From Bos javanicus (taxonomy: Eukaryota > Chordata > Mammalia > Artiodactyla > Bovidae): 64,000 bases of DNA. A program made the position numbers and the translations under genes. The stretch lies in the NCBI RefSeq assembly GCF_032452875.1, contig NC_083897.1, forward strand, positions 5,190,854-5,254,853, written 5' to 3'. Each line of letters opens with the position of its first letter. Position 1 is the stretch's first letter. Shown here in pieces: positions 1 to 11,330 of this stretch. The notes under the pieces were generated by a model that saw nothing but the letters and a program-made list of their open reading frames with translations, did no database searches and was not told the DNA's origin.

Positions 1-358
1 GTGTAGTCTTTTTCCTGAAATTTATTCAGTCTGCTTCAGTTGACCAGCTTCTTCAAATGGAAACAAAATGTGTCAGAGGATCAACCAACCCAGACAGGTT
101 TGTTGAGCTCAGTGTTTCACACCAGCCATACAGATCAGGAGGTGGTGGCTGACCTGGGCAGTCCCCCCTTGTACAAGGTTTATGAGCCCAGACACTAAAA
201 CTATAGAAGCTTCCTTAGCCACTGGGACCAGCTTGAATAATATCACATTACACTCAGCTACAGCCTTGATTGCGAAAGCAACCATGTACTAAATAATACC
301 TAACTTTGGTAGAACCTAAAAAATATCGTCATTACATATTATCCTATTATGTAATGAT
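1..358. other. Unassigned non-coding sequence
   Basis: No gene, convincing repeat or regulatory site could be recognised in the first 358 bases. Confidence 0.5.
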
Positions 359-537
359 GGGACTTCCCTGGTGGTCCATTGGCTAAGACTCTGTGCTCCC
401 AGCCTAGGGGGCCCAAGTTCGATCCCTGGTTGGGGAACTAGATCCTGCATGCCACAACTGGGAGTTCACATGCCACAACTAAAGATCCTGCATGCTGCAA
501 CTAAGACCTGGTGTGGCCAAATAAATAAATATTTAAA
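359..537 (+). mobile_element. CHR-type tRNA-derived SINE
   Basis: Starts GGGACTTCCCTGGTGG and carries the tRNA-like box B region (GTTCGATCCCTGG), then the ...ACATGCCACAACTA module in duplicate, and ends in an A-rich AAATAAATA tail. Confidence 0.8.
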
Positions 538-1413
538 AAATCCTATCAACATTTATTTGAGGAAGATATTATCATTCCATTTTAGGGCCCTAAAGAGCTT
601 AAGTATCTGCACAAGTATGATAGATATAAGGGATGGTATTTCCCTGCATAATGTGGGTGAGCCTCAAACAACCAGTTTAAAGCTTTAACAGCAAAAACTG
701 AGGTTTCTTAGAGAGGAGGAAATTCTGTCTTGAGACTATAAGATAGAAATTCTGCCTGAGGTTTTTCACCCTATCAATTTTGGACTTTCCAGCCTCCACA
801 CATGAGCCAATTCCTTAAAATAAATCTTTTAATATACATATGTACATATATATGCATATAAATATATATCTCCTGTTGGTTCTGTTTCTTTGGAGAACGC
901 TTATTGATACAATATCTAAATTCAAGCTGCTGTCATGAAGTCAGTTTGTATCAGCAGCTTTATGTCTGAGGCCTGTACGCTTTCACTACTCTAAGGAAGA
1001 GTCTGGTGATGAAAGTTTCCTTATGACATGAGTTTTGTTTGGAAAGGCCTACATTCCCCTTAAATGGGATTTTCCCAGGGATACTTACCAAAGAACACTT
1101 CACTTACACATTCTTATTTGGGAAAGAAAAAACAATGGTTTATCAGATAGAGTTTTCCGACCCCAAATCAGGAGACAATGTCCCAGAATTCCCAGAGGGT
1201 TATCTAATATTTCGGTGGAGACTGACAAGTCAACTTGCTTTACCTGCATTATATGTACACTGCTTTTTACTGTATTTCAAATTGCTTTCACAGACATTAT
1301 CTTGAATCTTTGTCATAGGTGTGGCAGAGGCTGCTATTTGTATTCATATATCACTTTCCCCTTTCTTCCCTAATAAAACCCCTCAATATTTTGTTGAGTC
1401 AGTTGCTACCCTG
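538..1413. other. Unassigned sequence, possible ancient repeat
   Basis: Contains an AT-rich TATATA stretch (about 830-870). The phrase TCTCCTGTTGGTTCTGTTTCTTTGGAGAA resembles the end of an old dispersed repeat that I could not name. Two overlapping frames of 88 and 112 codons at 1035-1373 match nothing recognised. Confidence 0.35.
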
Positions 1414-2040
1414 TTCAGTTCAGTTCAGGCGCTCAGTCATGTCCTACTCTTAGTGACCCCATGACTGCAGCACGCCAGGCTTCCCTATTCATCATCAACT
1501 CCCAGAGCTTACTCAAACTCATGTCCATAGAGTTGGTGATGCCATCTAAGCATCTCATCCTCTGTTGTCCACTTCTCTTCCTGCCTTCAATCTTTCCTGG
1601 CATCTAGGTCTTTTCAAATGAGTCAGTTCTTTGCATAAGGAGGCCAAAGTACTGGAGTTTCAGCTTCAGCATCAGTCCTTCCAATGAATATTCAGGACTG
1701 ATTTCCTTTAGGATGGACTTGTTGGATCTCCTTGCAGTACAAGGGACTCTCAAGAGTCTTCTCCAATACCACAGTTCGAAAGCATCAATTCTTCGGTGCT
1801 CAGCTTTCTTTATAGTCCATCTATTGCATACATACATGACTACCAGAAAAACCACAGCTTTGACTAGACTGACCTTTGTCAGCAGAATAATGTCTCTGCT
1901 TTTTAATATGCTGTCTAGGTTGGTCATAGCTTTTCTTTCAAGGAGCAAGTGTCTTTTAATTTCATGGCTGCAGTCACCATCTGCAGTGATTTTGGAGCCC
2001 CCCAAAATAAAGTCTCTCACTGTTTCCATTGTTTCCCCAT

Positions 2041-2979
2041 CTATTTGCCATGAAGTGATGGGACCAGATGCCATGATCTTAGTTTTCTGAATGTTGGGCA
2101 GGGTGACAATATACCGCCTTGATGTATTCCTATCCCAATTTGGGACCAGTCTGCTGTTCCATGTCCAGTTCTAACTGTTGCTTCTTGACCTGCATACAGA
2201 TTTCTCAGGAGGGAGGTCATGGGGCCTGGTATTCCCATTTCTTGAAGAATTTTCCACAGTTTTTTGTGATCCATACAGTCAAAGGCTTTGGCATAGTCAA
2301 TAAGGCAGAAGCAGATGTTTTTCTGGAACTCTCTTGCTTTTTTGATGATGCAGCAGATATTGGCAATTTGATCTCTGGTTCCTCTGCCTTTTCTAAAACT
2401 AGCTTGAACATCTGGGAGTTCATGGTTCAAGTACTGTTGAAGCCTGGCTTGGAGAATTTTGAGCATTACTTTGCTAGCATGTGAGATGAATGCAATTGTG
2501 CAGTACTTTGAACAGTCTTTGGCTTTGCCTTTCTTTGGGATCAAAATGAAAACTGACCTTTTCCAGTCCTGTGGCCACTGCTGAGTTTTCGAAATTTGCT
2601 GGCATATTGAGTGCAGCACTTTCACAGCATCATCTTTCAGGATTTGAAATAGCTCAACTGGAATTCCATCACCTCCACTAGCTTTGTTCGTAGTGATGCT
2701 TTCTAAGGCCCACTTGACTTCACATTCCAGGATGTCTGGCTCTAGGCGAGTGATCACACCATCGTGATTATCTAGGTCATGAAGATCTTTTTTGTACAGT
2801 TTTTCTGTGTATTGTTGCCACCTCTTCTTTATATCTTCTGATTCTGTTAGGTCCATACCATTTCTGTCCTTTATTGTGCCCATCTTTGCATGAAATGTTC
2901 CCTTGGTATCTCTAATTTTCTTGAAGAGATCTCTAGTCTTTCCCATTCTATTGTTTTCCTCTTTCTTTGCATTGATCAC
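2041..2979 (-). pseudogene. BovB reverse-transcriptase fragment
   Basis: A 312-codon frame with RT-region motifs ASGGDGIPVELFQILKDD, ASFRKGRGTRDQIANI and LIDYAKAFDCMDHKKL. The frame leaves the family reading after GIHQGGILSP, before the YADD active-site block, so it cannot encode a complete polymerase. It is part of the 1.4-5.2 kb element. Confidence 0.85.
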
Positions 2980-3244
2980 TGAGGAAGGCTTTCTTATCTC
3001 TCCTTGCTATTCTTTGGAACTCTGCATTGAAATGGGTATATCTTTCCTTTTTTCCTTTGTCTTTCACTTCTCTCCTTTTGTCAGCTATTTGTGAGGCCTC
3101 CTCAGACAACCATTTTACCTTTTTGCATTTCTTTTTCTTGGGGATGGTCTTGATTCCTGCCTCCTGTACAATGTCATGAACCTCCATCCATAGTTCTTCA
3201 GGCACTGTGTCTATCAGATCTAATCCCTTGAATCTATTTTTCAC
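2948..3244 (-). pseudogene. BovB linker region fragment
   Basis: 98 codons corresponding to the segment between endonuclease and RT (RFKGLDLIDTVPEELW, FLSDQCKE). It lies in a different frame from the downstream RT piece, so a frameshift separates them. Confidence 0.75.
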
Positions 3245-3608
3245 TTCTACTGTATAATCGTAAGAGTATTGATTTAGGTCATAACTGAATGGTCTAGTGC
3301 TTTTCCCCTGCTTTCTTCAATTTAGGTCTGAATTTGGCAATAAGGAGTTCATAATCTGAGCCACAGTCAGCTCCTGGTCTTGGTTTTGCTGACTATGTAG
3401 AGTTTCTCCATCTTTGGCTGCAAAGAATATAATCAATCTAATTTCGGTGTTGACCATCTGGTGATGTCCATGTGTAGAGTCTTCTCTTGTGTTGTTGGAA
3501 GAGGGTGTTTGCTATGACCAGTGTATTTTCTTGGCAAACTCTGTTAGCCTTTGACCTGCTTCGTTTTGTACTCGAAGGCCAAATTTTCCTGTTACTCCAG
3601 GTATTTCT

Positions 3609-3876
3609 GGAGAAGGCAATGGCACCCCACTCCAGTACTCCTGCCTGGAAAATCCCACGGACGGAGGAGCCTGGTAGGCTGCAGTCCATGGGGTCGCTGA
3701 GGGTCGGATACGACTGATCGACTTCACTTTCACTTTTCACTTTCATGCATTGGAGAAGGAAATGGCAACCCACTCCAGTGTTCTTGCCTGGAGGATCCCA
3801 GGGATGGGGGAGCCTAGTGGGCTGCCGTCTATGGGGTCACACAGAGTCGGACATGACTGAAGTGACTTAGCAGCAG
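3609..3876 (+). mobile_element. Bov-A2 SINE inserted in BovB
   Basis: Dimer of Bov-A units (GAGAAGGCAATGGCACCCCA start, (CAG)n end) flanked by a 12-bp target duplication CCAGGTATTTCT at 3597-3608 and 3877-3888. It interrupts the BovB endonuclease frame. Confidence 0.92.
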
Positions 3877-4412
3877 CCAGGTATTTCTTGACTTCCTACT
3901 TTTGCATTCCAGTCCCCTATAATGAAAAGGACATCTTTTTTGGGTGTAAGTTCTAACAGGTCCTGTTGGTCTTCATAGAACCATTCAACTTCAGCTTCTT
4001 CAGCATTACTGGTTGGGGTATAGGCTTGGATTACTGTGATATTGAATGGTTTGCCTTGGAAATGAACAGAGATCATCATTCTGTCGCATTTGAGACTGCA
4101 TCCAAGTACTGCATTTAGGACTCTCTTGTTGACTATGAGGACTACTCCATTTCTTCTAAGGGATGCTTGCCCACAGTAGTAGATGTAATGGTCATCTGAG
4201 TTAAATTCACCCATTCCAGTCCATTTTAGTTTGCCGAATTCTAAAATGTCAATGTTCACTCTTGCCATCTCCTGTTTGACCACTTCCAATTTGCCTTGAT
4301 TCATGGACCTAACATTCCAGGTTCCTATGCAATATTGCTCCTTAGAGCATTGGACTTTACTTCCATTACCAGTCACATCCACATCTGGGTGTTGTTTTTG
4401 CTTTGGCTCCAT
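3867..4412 (-). pseudogene. BovB AP-endonuclease domain, inactive
   Basis: 181 codons of the exonuclease-III-like endonuclease used for target-primed reverse transcription. GTWNVRSMNQGKLE (metal-binding Asn region) and FIIGDWNAKVG are recognisable. The family segment ISELKW appears here as FGKLKW, replacing the acidic metal-binding residue with Lys. The frame ends at the Bov-A2 insertion. Non-functional. Confidence 0.8.
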
Positions 4413-4513
4413 CTCTTCATTCTTTCTGGAGTTATTTCTCCGCTGATCTCCAGTAGCATATTAGGCACCTACCGACCTGGGGAGTTCATCTTTCAGTATC
4501 ATATCTTTTTGCC

Positions 4514-4783
4514 GACGGCACCCCACTCCAGTACTCTTGCCTGGCAAATCCCATGGACAGAGGAGCCTGGTAGGCTGCAGTCCATGGGGTTGCTAAGAGT
4601 CGGACATGACTGAGTGACTTCACTTTCACTTTTCACTTTCATGCATTGGAGAAGGAAATGGCAACCCACTCCAGTGTTCTTGCCTGGAGAATCCCAGGGA
4701 CAGGGGAGCCTGGTGGGCTGCCGCCTATGGGGTTGCACAGAGTCAGACACGACTGAAGCGACTTAGCAGCAGTAGCAGCAAGG
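4514..4783 (+). mobile_element. Bov-A2 SINE within BovB, no clear target duplication
   Basis: Dimeric Bov-A2 beginning near GACGGCACCCCACTCC and ending GCAGCAGTAGCAGCA. No matching direct repeat is visible at its edges, and the following BovB text resumes at GGCAAGAATACTGAAG. Confidence 0.85.
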
Positions 4784-5332
4784 CAAGAATACTGAAGTGG
4801 TTTGCTATTCCCTTCTCCAGTGGGGCCACATTTTGTCAGAACTCTCCAACATGACCCATCTGTCTTGGGTAGCCCTACATGGCATGGCTCATAGTTTCAT
4901 TGAGGTAGATAAGGCTGTGGTCCATGTGATCAGATTGGTTAGTTTTCTGTGATTGTGGTTTTCATTCTTTCTGCCTTCTGATGGAGTAGGATAAGAGGCT
5001 TATGGAAGCTTCCTGAGGGGAGAGACTGACTGAGGGGGAAACTGGGTCTTGTTGTGATGGGTGGGGCCATGCTCAATAAATCTTTAATCCAATTTTCTGT
5101 TGATGGGCAAAGCTGTGTTCCCTCCCTGTTATTTGACCTGAGGCCAAACTATGGTGGAGGTAATGCAGATAATGGTGACCCTCTTCTAAAGGAGGCTACC
5201 ATGTTAAAAGGCTAATAGTCCTCCTTCAAGTTAGGTGAGGCCTAGGTTGTTTTAGAAGTGTATGGAGCACTGTGGTTAGGCACAGATTCTGGTATCAGGC
5301 TATGTAAGTTTTAGATCTCCATGTCATCTCTT

Positions 5333-5764
5333 CAGCCAGTCAGTTCAGTCACTCAGTTGTGTCTGACTCTTTGTGACCCCAAGGACTGCAGCACACAAGG
5401 CTTCCCTGTCCATCACCAACTCCTGGAGATTGCTCAAACTCATGTCCATCGAATTGTTGATGCTGTCCAACCATCTCATCCTCTGTTATCCCCTTCTCCT
5501 CCTGCCTTCAATCTTTCCCTGCATGAAGGTCTTTTCCAGTGAGTCAGTTCTTCGCATCAGGTGGCCAAAGTATTGGAGTTTCAGCTTCAGCATCAGTCCT
5601 TCCAATGAATAGTCATGACTGATTTAGGATGGACTGTTTTGATCTCCTTGCATTCCAAGGGACTCTCAAGAGTTTTCTCCAACACCGCAAGTCAAAAGCA
5701 TCAATTTTTCAGTGCTCAGCTTTCTTTATGATCCAACTCTCATATCCATACATGACTACATGCC
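5333..5764 (-). mobile_element. BovB 3' end fragment
   Basis: 5'-truncated BovB 3' region flanked by a 9-bp duplication TCATCTCTT (5324-5332 and 5765-5773), so it is an independent insertion from the element just upstream. Confidence 0.88.
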
Positions 5765-5773
5765 TCATCTCTT

Positions 5774-7389
5774 ACTAACTGCTAATTTACTCTTCTGTGC
5801 TTCAGTTTCTGCATGTATGATCATATGATATGATCAATGATATGATCATAATACCTACTGTATTGGGTTTCTATGATGAATAAATGATTTTATATTTGTA
5901 AAGCCTTTAGAACAGTGCCTAGCACAATAGTAAACACTCTAGAAATGCTAGCTATTATTTATTTTGTTATTTTGACCAACAAGATGTAAGTGGAAGTGTT
6001 GTGTGAGATATCCAGGAAGCAGTGCTCCTTCCTGCTTCCTTGGAGTTGGACTGTGGTTGGAGCTTGAACAGCCATCATGGAACAGGAAGCATGAAGCTAA
6101 GGATCATGGACTAGCTAGATCAAGCCTGGGGCCCTGATGGCTGTGGAGGTACTGCAATAGTCCTGCACTGCCTTGCTCCATACTTCTCTTCATGACAGCA
6201 AAGCTTCTACTTGTTTAGGATAATGTTATTTTCTGTTGTTGTAAGCAGCAAAACTTAATACTAATTCTGTAAGTGTGAAAGGAGGTACTAACCTCTTTCT
6301 ACTGTTGAGAGATTTTATCTCAGCTGTAACCCAGTAAATTTCACCAGTAAGAGTCAGAATGTTGGACTGAGGGGAAAGCAGTGGTTAAATAACCCTTATA
6401 TAGTCAAGCTTGTGACCTGGTTTGAGGGAAATTTGCTAGGCTTGCCTTTGGGGAGAGATATCCCTTTTTATCTCAGCCCTGTCTTCACCTTTCCCCTCTG
6501 TCCCAAGCAGAGCTTCTGGGTCATTAGCTGCCTTTTCCTTCTGTGTGAAGTCACAAGAAGACTGGAACCACATTAAACTGTATTTAAGAGGTGGTTATCA
6601 CCCTTTATTTTTCAAGATAGTTATTTTCTAGATGTATCAAGGCATCATTGCTCTTTTCCTCTTTCTTCCTGGAATCTTTCTTTCTAATTTCCTACTACAT
6701 AGTGACTCCAATTGACCCTGTCAGGTCCAACCCCCAAATCCGTGTCCTTCAGACAACTCCTTCTGATTATTTGAGCTGATTAAACAGCTTATTTTGTGGT
6801 TCTAGCAGGAAGACCCCCATTCCTGCTGCTCCCTGGTGGAAGGAAACATGAGTCTTCATTACCTGGAAAGGTTTGGAAGCAATGTCCATGAAGCAATGAA
6901 GAAAGAAGGGGGTCTCTCAATGCAGTCAAATGAACTGAATGAAATAAGCTGATAAGTGGAGCAATGTAGCACAGACCTCCTTCCATTTTACCTACCCCTT
7001 TTATCCCATTTTATTTGAATCCCGACACTTCATATATGTATTATCCAGATGTCAACTCTAGATTTGGGTTAATGAAGTATTCTATTGCCATGTTAACAAT
7101 TTGGCTTTCGACATCTTATTGCCTAGAGTGTCCTTTCACAGATCCAAAATATCTTTTGTGTTTAGTAGTCCATCTTTCCTGGAGTCCCTTACTTTAGCAG
7201 CTCAGAAGAACTGGCAGAGGCTATGAAATATATTTTTCTTCTTCGTTCCCACCAGTCTCTGTGAGTAGAAGGGAACATACTGTTACTAGTATGAAATATG
7301 CCTCCTCCTTTAGAATGCAAAAAGAGAAGATTAATTTTGGATTTAAAAAGATAACTAAAATCAGTGTTATACTAAGAACACTTGCTATT
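5774..7389. other. Unique non-coding sequence
   Basis: About 1.6 kb without recognisable repeats or family-like frames. Short open frames (65 codons or fewer) match nothing known to me. Confidence 0.45.
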
Positions 7390-7600
7390 CATTGGTTACT
7401 ATGGAAAACAATGTGTGAAATCCTTTATGTATATTAATTTGTTTCATCATCTTAACACCACGGGTAAATATTATTAATGTACCTACTTTGCTGATGAGGA
7501 AAAGAAGCTCAGGAAGGTTAAGTAGCTTATTCAGAGTCACACAGCTAGTATTTGAATTCAGGGTGGTCTGACTCCAAATTCCATGGTTTCAACCATATGC
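7390..7600 (+). mobile_element. MIR SINE (ancient)
   Basis: Contains the diagnostic MIR central text: GATGAGGAAA...AAGTAGCTTATTCAGAGTCACACAGCTAG with moderate divergence. Confidence 0.8.
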
Positions 7601-7623
7601 TGTACTGCTTCTCTTGTCAGTCA

Positions 7624-7833
7624 GTGTGTGTGTGTTCAGTGGCTCAGCTATGTCTGACTCTTTGTGACCCCATAGACTGTAGCCCAACAGCCACCTCTGT
7701 CCATGGGATTCTCCAGACAAGAATACTGGAGTGGGTACCTATTCCTTTCTCCAGGGGATCTTCCCGACCCAGGGATTGAACCCACATCTCCTGCAGTGGT
7801 AGGCGGATTCTTTACCACTGAGCCACCTGGCAA
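7624..7833 (-). mobile_element. Bov-tA SINE
   Basis: Antisense Bov-tA: Bov-A part (CTCAGCTATGTCTGACTC) followed by the tRNA-like head ending GAGCCACCTGGCAAG. A (TG)n run marks its tail. Confidence 0.88.
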
Positions 7834-8218
7834 GTACTCCTTTTGTCAGTACTCCTTACTTAATCTGTATGATTTAATGAATTGTTTGGAAGTATGATAT
7901 AATGGAAATAATAACTCTGGCATCAGACCTGAGTTTGACTCTGAACTTGTTCTCCTGCTAATGCTTTGACCTTGTGCACACCTGTATCATTTAAGTGAAT
8001 GGGTGAATGAATAAACAACATATCTTGCAGTGTGGTGAGGTTAAGATGTAAATATGCCCAACACAAAGCAGATACTAGATGAAACTTTTCTCCATCTGTT
8101 TTTTCCTCTTTCACGTGGTTACCTAGTGTTTTGCCAATGATCCTATATATACCTTCATGACAGGGGCCATGTCTTTTGTGTCTTGTAGACTCACTATCAT
8201 ATACAGTGCTAGGCACAC
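7834..8218. other. Unique non-coding sequence
   Basis: Nothing recognisable apart from a 97-codon minus-strand frame at 7923-8216 with no family resemblance. Confidence 0.4.
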
Positions 8219-8225
8219 TATCAGT

Positions 8226-8876
8226 TCAGTCACTCAGTCGTGTCTGACTCTTTGCAACCCCATGAACCGCAGCACGCCAGGCCTCCCTGTCCATCACCAA
8301 CTCCCGGATTCCACCCAAACCCATGTCCATTGAGTCGGTGATGCCATCCAACCATCTCATCCTCTGTAGTCCCCTTCTCCTCCTGCCCTCAATCTTTCCC
8401 AGCATCAGGGTCTTTTCAAATGAGCTAGCTCTTTGCATCAGGTGGCCAAAGTATTGGAGTTTCAGCTTCAACATCAGTCCCTCCAGTGAACACCCAGGAC
8501 TGATCTCCTTTAGGATGGACTGGTTGGACCTCTTTGAAGTCCAAGGGACTCTCAAGAGTCTTCTCCAACACCACAGTTCAAAAGCATCAATTCTTCGGCA
8601 CTCAGCCTTCGTTATAGTCCAACTCTCACATCCATACATGACCACTGGAAAAACCATAGCCTTGACTAGATGGACCTTTGTTGGCAAAGTAATGTCTCTG
8701 CTTTTTAATAAGCTGTCTAGGTTGGTTATAACTTTCCTTCCAAGGAGCAAGCGTCTTTTAATTTCATGGCTGCAATCACCATCTGCAGTGATTTTGGAGC
8801 CCAGAAAAATAAAGGCAGCCACTGTGTCCACTGTTTCCCCATCTATTTGCCATAAAGTGATGGGACCGGATGCCAT
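8226..8876 (-). pseudogene. BovB C-terminal coding fragment
   Basis: A 216-codon frame with the post-RT BovB region (FGHLMQRASSFEKTLMLGKI, MRWLDGITDSMDMGL). Its first residue corresponds to the point where the L1 insertion cuts the ORF. Confidence 0.8.
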
Positions 8877-8890
8877 GGTCTTAGTTTTCT

Positions 8891-9076
8891 TTCTTTCTTT
8901 CTTTCTTTTTTTTAATATACTCTTTTAAAATTTAATTTTATTTTTTAATTTTATTTTTAAACTTTACATAGTTGTATTAATTTTGCCAAATATCAAAATG
9001 AATCCGCCACAGGTATACATGTGTTCCCCATCCTGAACCCTCCTCCCTCCTCCCTCCCCATACCATCCCTCTGGGT
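8891..9076 (-). mobile_element. L1 (bovid) 3' end inserted in BovB
   Basis: Poly(A) side appears as a T/CTTT-rich run at 8891-8960, followed by antisense L1 3' UTR text (TACATGTGTTCCCCATCC). It is flanked by TCTTAGTTTTCT duplicated at 8879-8890 and 9077-9088. Confidence 0.9.
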
Positions 9077-9953
9077 TCTTAGTTTTCTGAATGTTGAGCT
9101 TTAAGCCAACTTTTTCACTCTCCTCTTTCACTTTCATCAAGAGGCTCTTTAGTTCTTCTTCACTTTCTGCCATAAGGGTGGTGTCATTTGCATATCTGAG
9201 GTTATTGATATTTCTCCCAGCAATCTTGATTCCAGCTTGTGCTTCTTCCAGCCCAGCTTGTCTCATGATGTACTCTGCATATAAGTAAAATAAGCAGGGT
9301 GACAATATACAGCCTTGACGTACTCCTTTTCCTATTTGGAACCAGTCTGTTGTTCCATGTCCAGTTCTAACTGTTGTTTCCTGACCTGCATATAGGTTTC
9401 TCAAAAGGCAGGTCAGGTGGTCTGATATTCCCATCTCTTGAAGAATTTTCCACAGTTTGTGGTGATCCACACAGTCAAAGGCTTTGGCATAGTCAATAAA
9501 GCAGAAATAGATGTTTTTGTTGAACTCTCTTGCTTTTTCCATGATCCAGCAGATGTTGGCAATTTGATCTCTGGTTCCTCTGCCTTTTCTAAAACTAGCT
9601 TGAACATCTGGAAGTTCACGGTTCATGTTTTGCTGAAGCCTGGCTTGGAGAATTTTGAGCATTACTTTACTAGCGTGTGAGAGGAGTGCCATTGTGCAGT
9701 AGTTTGAGCATTCTTTGGCATTGCCTTTCTTTGGGATTGGAATGAAAACTGACCTTTTCCAGTTCTGTGGCCACTGCTGAGTTTTCGAAATTTGCTGGCA
9801 TATTGAGTGCAGCACTTTCAAAGCATCATCTTTCAGGATTTGAAATAGCTCAACTGGAATTCCATCACCTCCACTAGCTTTGTTCGTAGTGATGCTTTCT
9901 AAGGCCCACTTGACTTCACATTCCAGGATGTCTGGCTCTATGTCAGTGATCAC
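8964..9953 (-). pseudogene. BovB reverse transcriptase, altered active site
   Basis: A 329-codon frame covering most of the RT domain: GIPVELFQILKDD, FIDYAKAFDCVDHHKLW, GVRQGCILSPCLF. The catalytic YADD block reads YAND in LRYANDTTLMAE, replacing the second-position Asp with Asn, which should inactivate the polymerase. The end of the frame runs into the inserted L1 3' end. Confidence 0.85.
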
Positions 9954-9970
9954 ACCATCGAGATTATCTG

Positions 9971-10595
9971 GAGTTCTTTAGGGTTTTCTATATACTTTAT
10001 CATGTCATCTGCAAATAGTGACATATTACTTCTTTGTTTCCAATTTGAATACCTTATATTTGTTTTTCTTGACTAATTGCTGTGACTAGGACTTCTAATA
10101 ATATATTGAATAAAGTTGGTGAGAGTGGACATCTTTGTCTTATAATATGTTTTAAAAGGAAGTCTCTTGTAGTAAAATTTGACACCTATAAAATATTTTA
10201 AGAGGTTTTTCTCCATTTTAGAAGCAAATAATTAACTGGAAATTGCTGTTTTTGTCCCCTTTATAGTGTATGAAAATAGTATAAGTGTGTTTATAAATGC
10301 TTTAGCAATTCTTTTCTAATGTATAACATGGGAGATGAGTAATCATTGTCAAAAGCATCTCAGTTTAGCTTACAATTTTCATGTCCTCTCCCAATATGAG
10401 AATTAGTTTTTTATCTGAGAATATCTTTGGAAATTCTTGGATGTCCGTTCTCTTTATGGACATCTTTAGGGCATTAAAAAATTAGTTCACTCATATGATT
10501 CGTCAGCTTAAAAAAAAATTAGCCAATCTATTTGAGTGAATTGTCTTTTTCACTTATTTGACAGAATTTTTAATCAAAATTACTGAGGGGATATG
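9971..10595 (-). mobile_element. L1 ORF2 remnant (antisense)
   Basis: Contains antisense L1 ORF2 text such as TTTATCATGTCATCTGCAAA and GAATAAAGTTGGTGAGAGTGG. Many stops; an old copy. Confidence 0.75.
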
Positions 10596-10604
10596 TCTTT
10601 ATTT

Positions 10605-10855
10605 TTTAAATATAAATTTATTTATTTTAATTGGAGGCTAATTACTTTACAATATTGTATTGGTTTTGCCATACATCAACATGAGTCCTCCACGGGTATA
10701 CACGTGTTCCCCATCCTGAACCCCCCTCCCACCTCCCTCCCTGTACCATCCCTCTGGGTCATCCCAGTGCACCAGCCCCAAGCATCCTGTATCCTGCATT
10801 GAACCTGGACTGGCGATTCTTTTCTTACATGATATTATACATGTTTCAGTGCCAT
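10605..10855 (-). mobile_element. Bovid L1 3' end fragment
   Basis: Antisense L1 3' UTR (TTAATTGGAGGCTAATTACT then CACGTGTTCCCCATCC), flanked by TCTTTATTT at 10596-10604 and 10856-10864. Confidence 0.85.
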
Positions 10856-10869
10856 TCTTTATTTCTTAA

Positions 10870-11009
10870 TATTTGTTTTTATTCATTTATTTGGCTATAT
10901 CAGGTCTTAGTTGTGGCATGTGGGATCTAGTTCCCTGACTAGGGATCAGATCTGGGTCCCCTGCATTAGAAGTGCGGAGTCTTAGCCACTGGGCCACCAG
11001 GAAAGTCCC
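10870..11009 (-). mobile_element. CHR-type SINE
   Basis: Antisense copy: A-rich tail at 10870, box B text GGGATCAGATCTGGGTCCC and terminal CCACCAGGAAAGTCCC. Confidence 0.8.
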
Positions 11010-11330
11010 CACATCTTGATATTTTAGCATCTTGTGTTTAAAACAGTAATATGAGACCTTTAAAGAGAGAATTAGAGACATGGAGGATAGATTTAAGGAA
11101 ACCAGAAACAATATGAAGAGACAGTCTACAAAATGGGAGAAAACATTTGAAGATGATGTGACCAAGGGATTAACCTCTAAAATATACAAATAGCTCATAC
11201 AGCTCAAAGTAAAAAAAGAAAACAATAATAAAAAAAAATGAGCAGAAGACCTAAATAGACATTTCTCCAAAAAAGACATACAAATGGCTAAAAGGCACAT
11301 AAAAAGATGCTCAGCATTGCTAATTATTGT

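Larger units (their letters stand above)
1414..5195 (-). mobile_element. BovB (RTE) LINE, 5'-truncated, long copy
   Basis: Antisense BovB. Its 3' terminus (GTTCAGTTCAG repeats) is at 1414 and the element extends toward its 5' region near 5195. Reading on the minus strand one meets the apurinic-type endonuclease, then the reverse transcriptase, then the C-terminal region. It is interrupted by two Bov-A2 SINEs. Net BovB length is about 3.2 kb. Coding frames are broken in several places. Confidence 0.9.
8219..9970 (-). mobile_element. BovB LINE fragment split by L1
   Basis: Antisense BovB 3' half from the CAGTTCAGTCACTCAG terminus to the RT region, interrupted by an L1 3' end at 8891-9076. It abuts antisense L1 sequence on its right. 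Confidence 0.9.

Noticed and set aside
1035..1373. Overlapping 112- and 88-codon frames
   Set aside because: They overlap in different phases with no recognised domain. A nearby AATAAAA suggests an old repeat or UTR-like sequence rather than a gene.
7648..7833. Open frames inside Bov-tA, Bov-A2 and CHR elements here and elsewhere (for example 18794-19069, 22553-22924, 51504-51905)
   Set aside because: SINEs are non-coding. These frames are by-products of the repeated consensus and appear at every copy.
8323..8928. 201-codon plus-strand frame
   Set aside because: Antisense of the BovB C-terminal domain; the same shadow recurs at every BovB copy.
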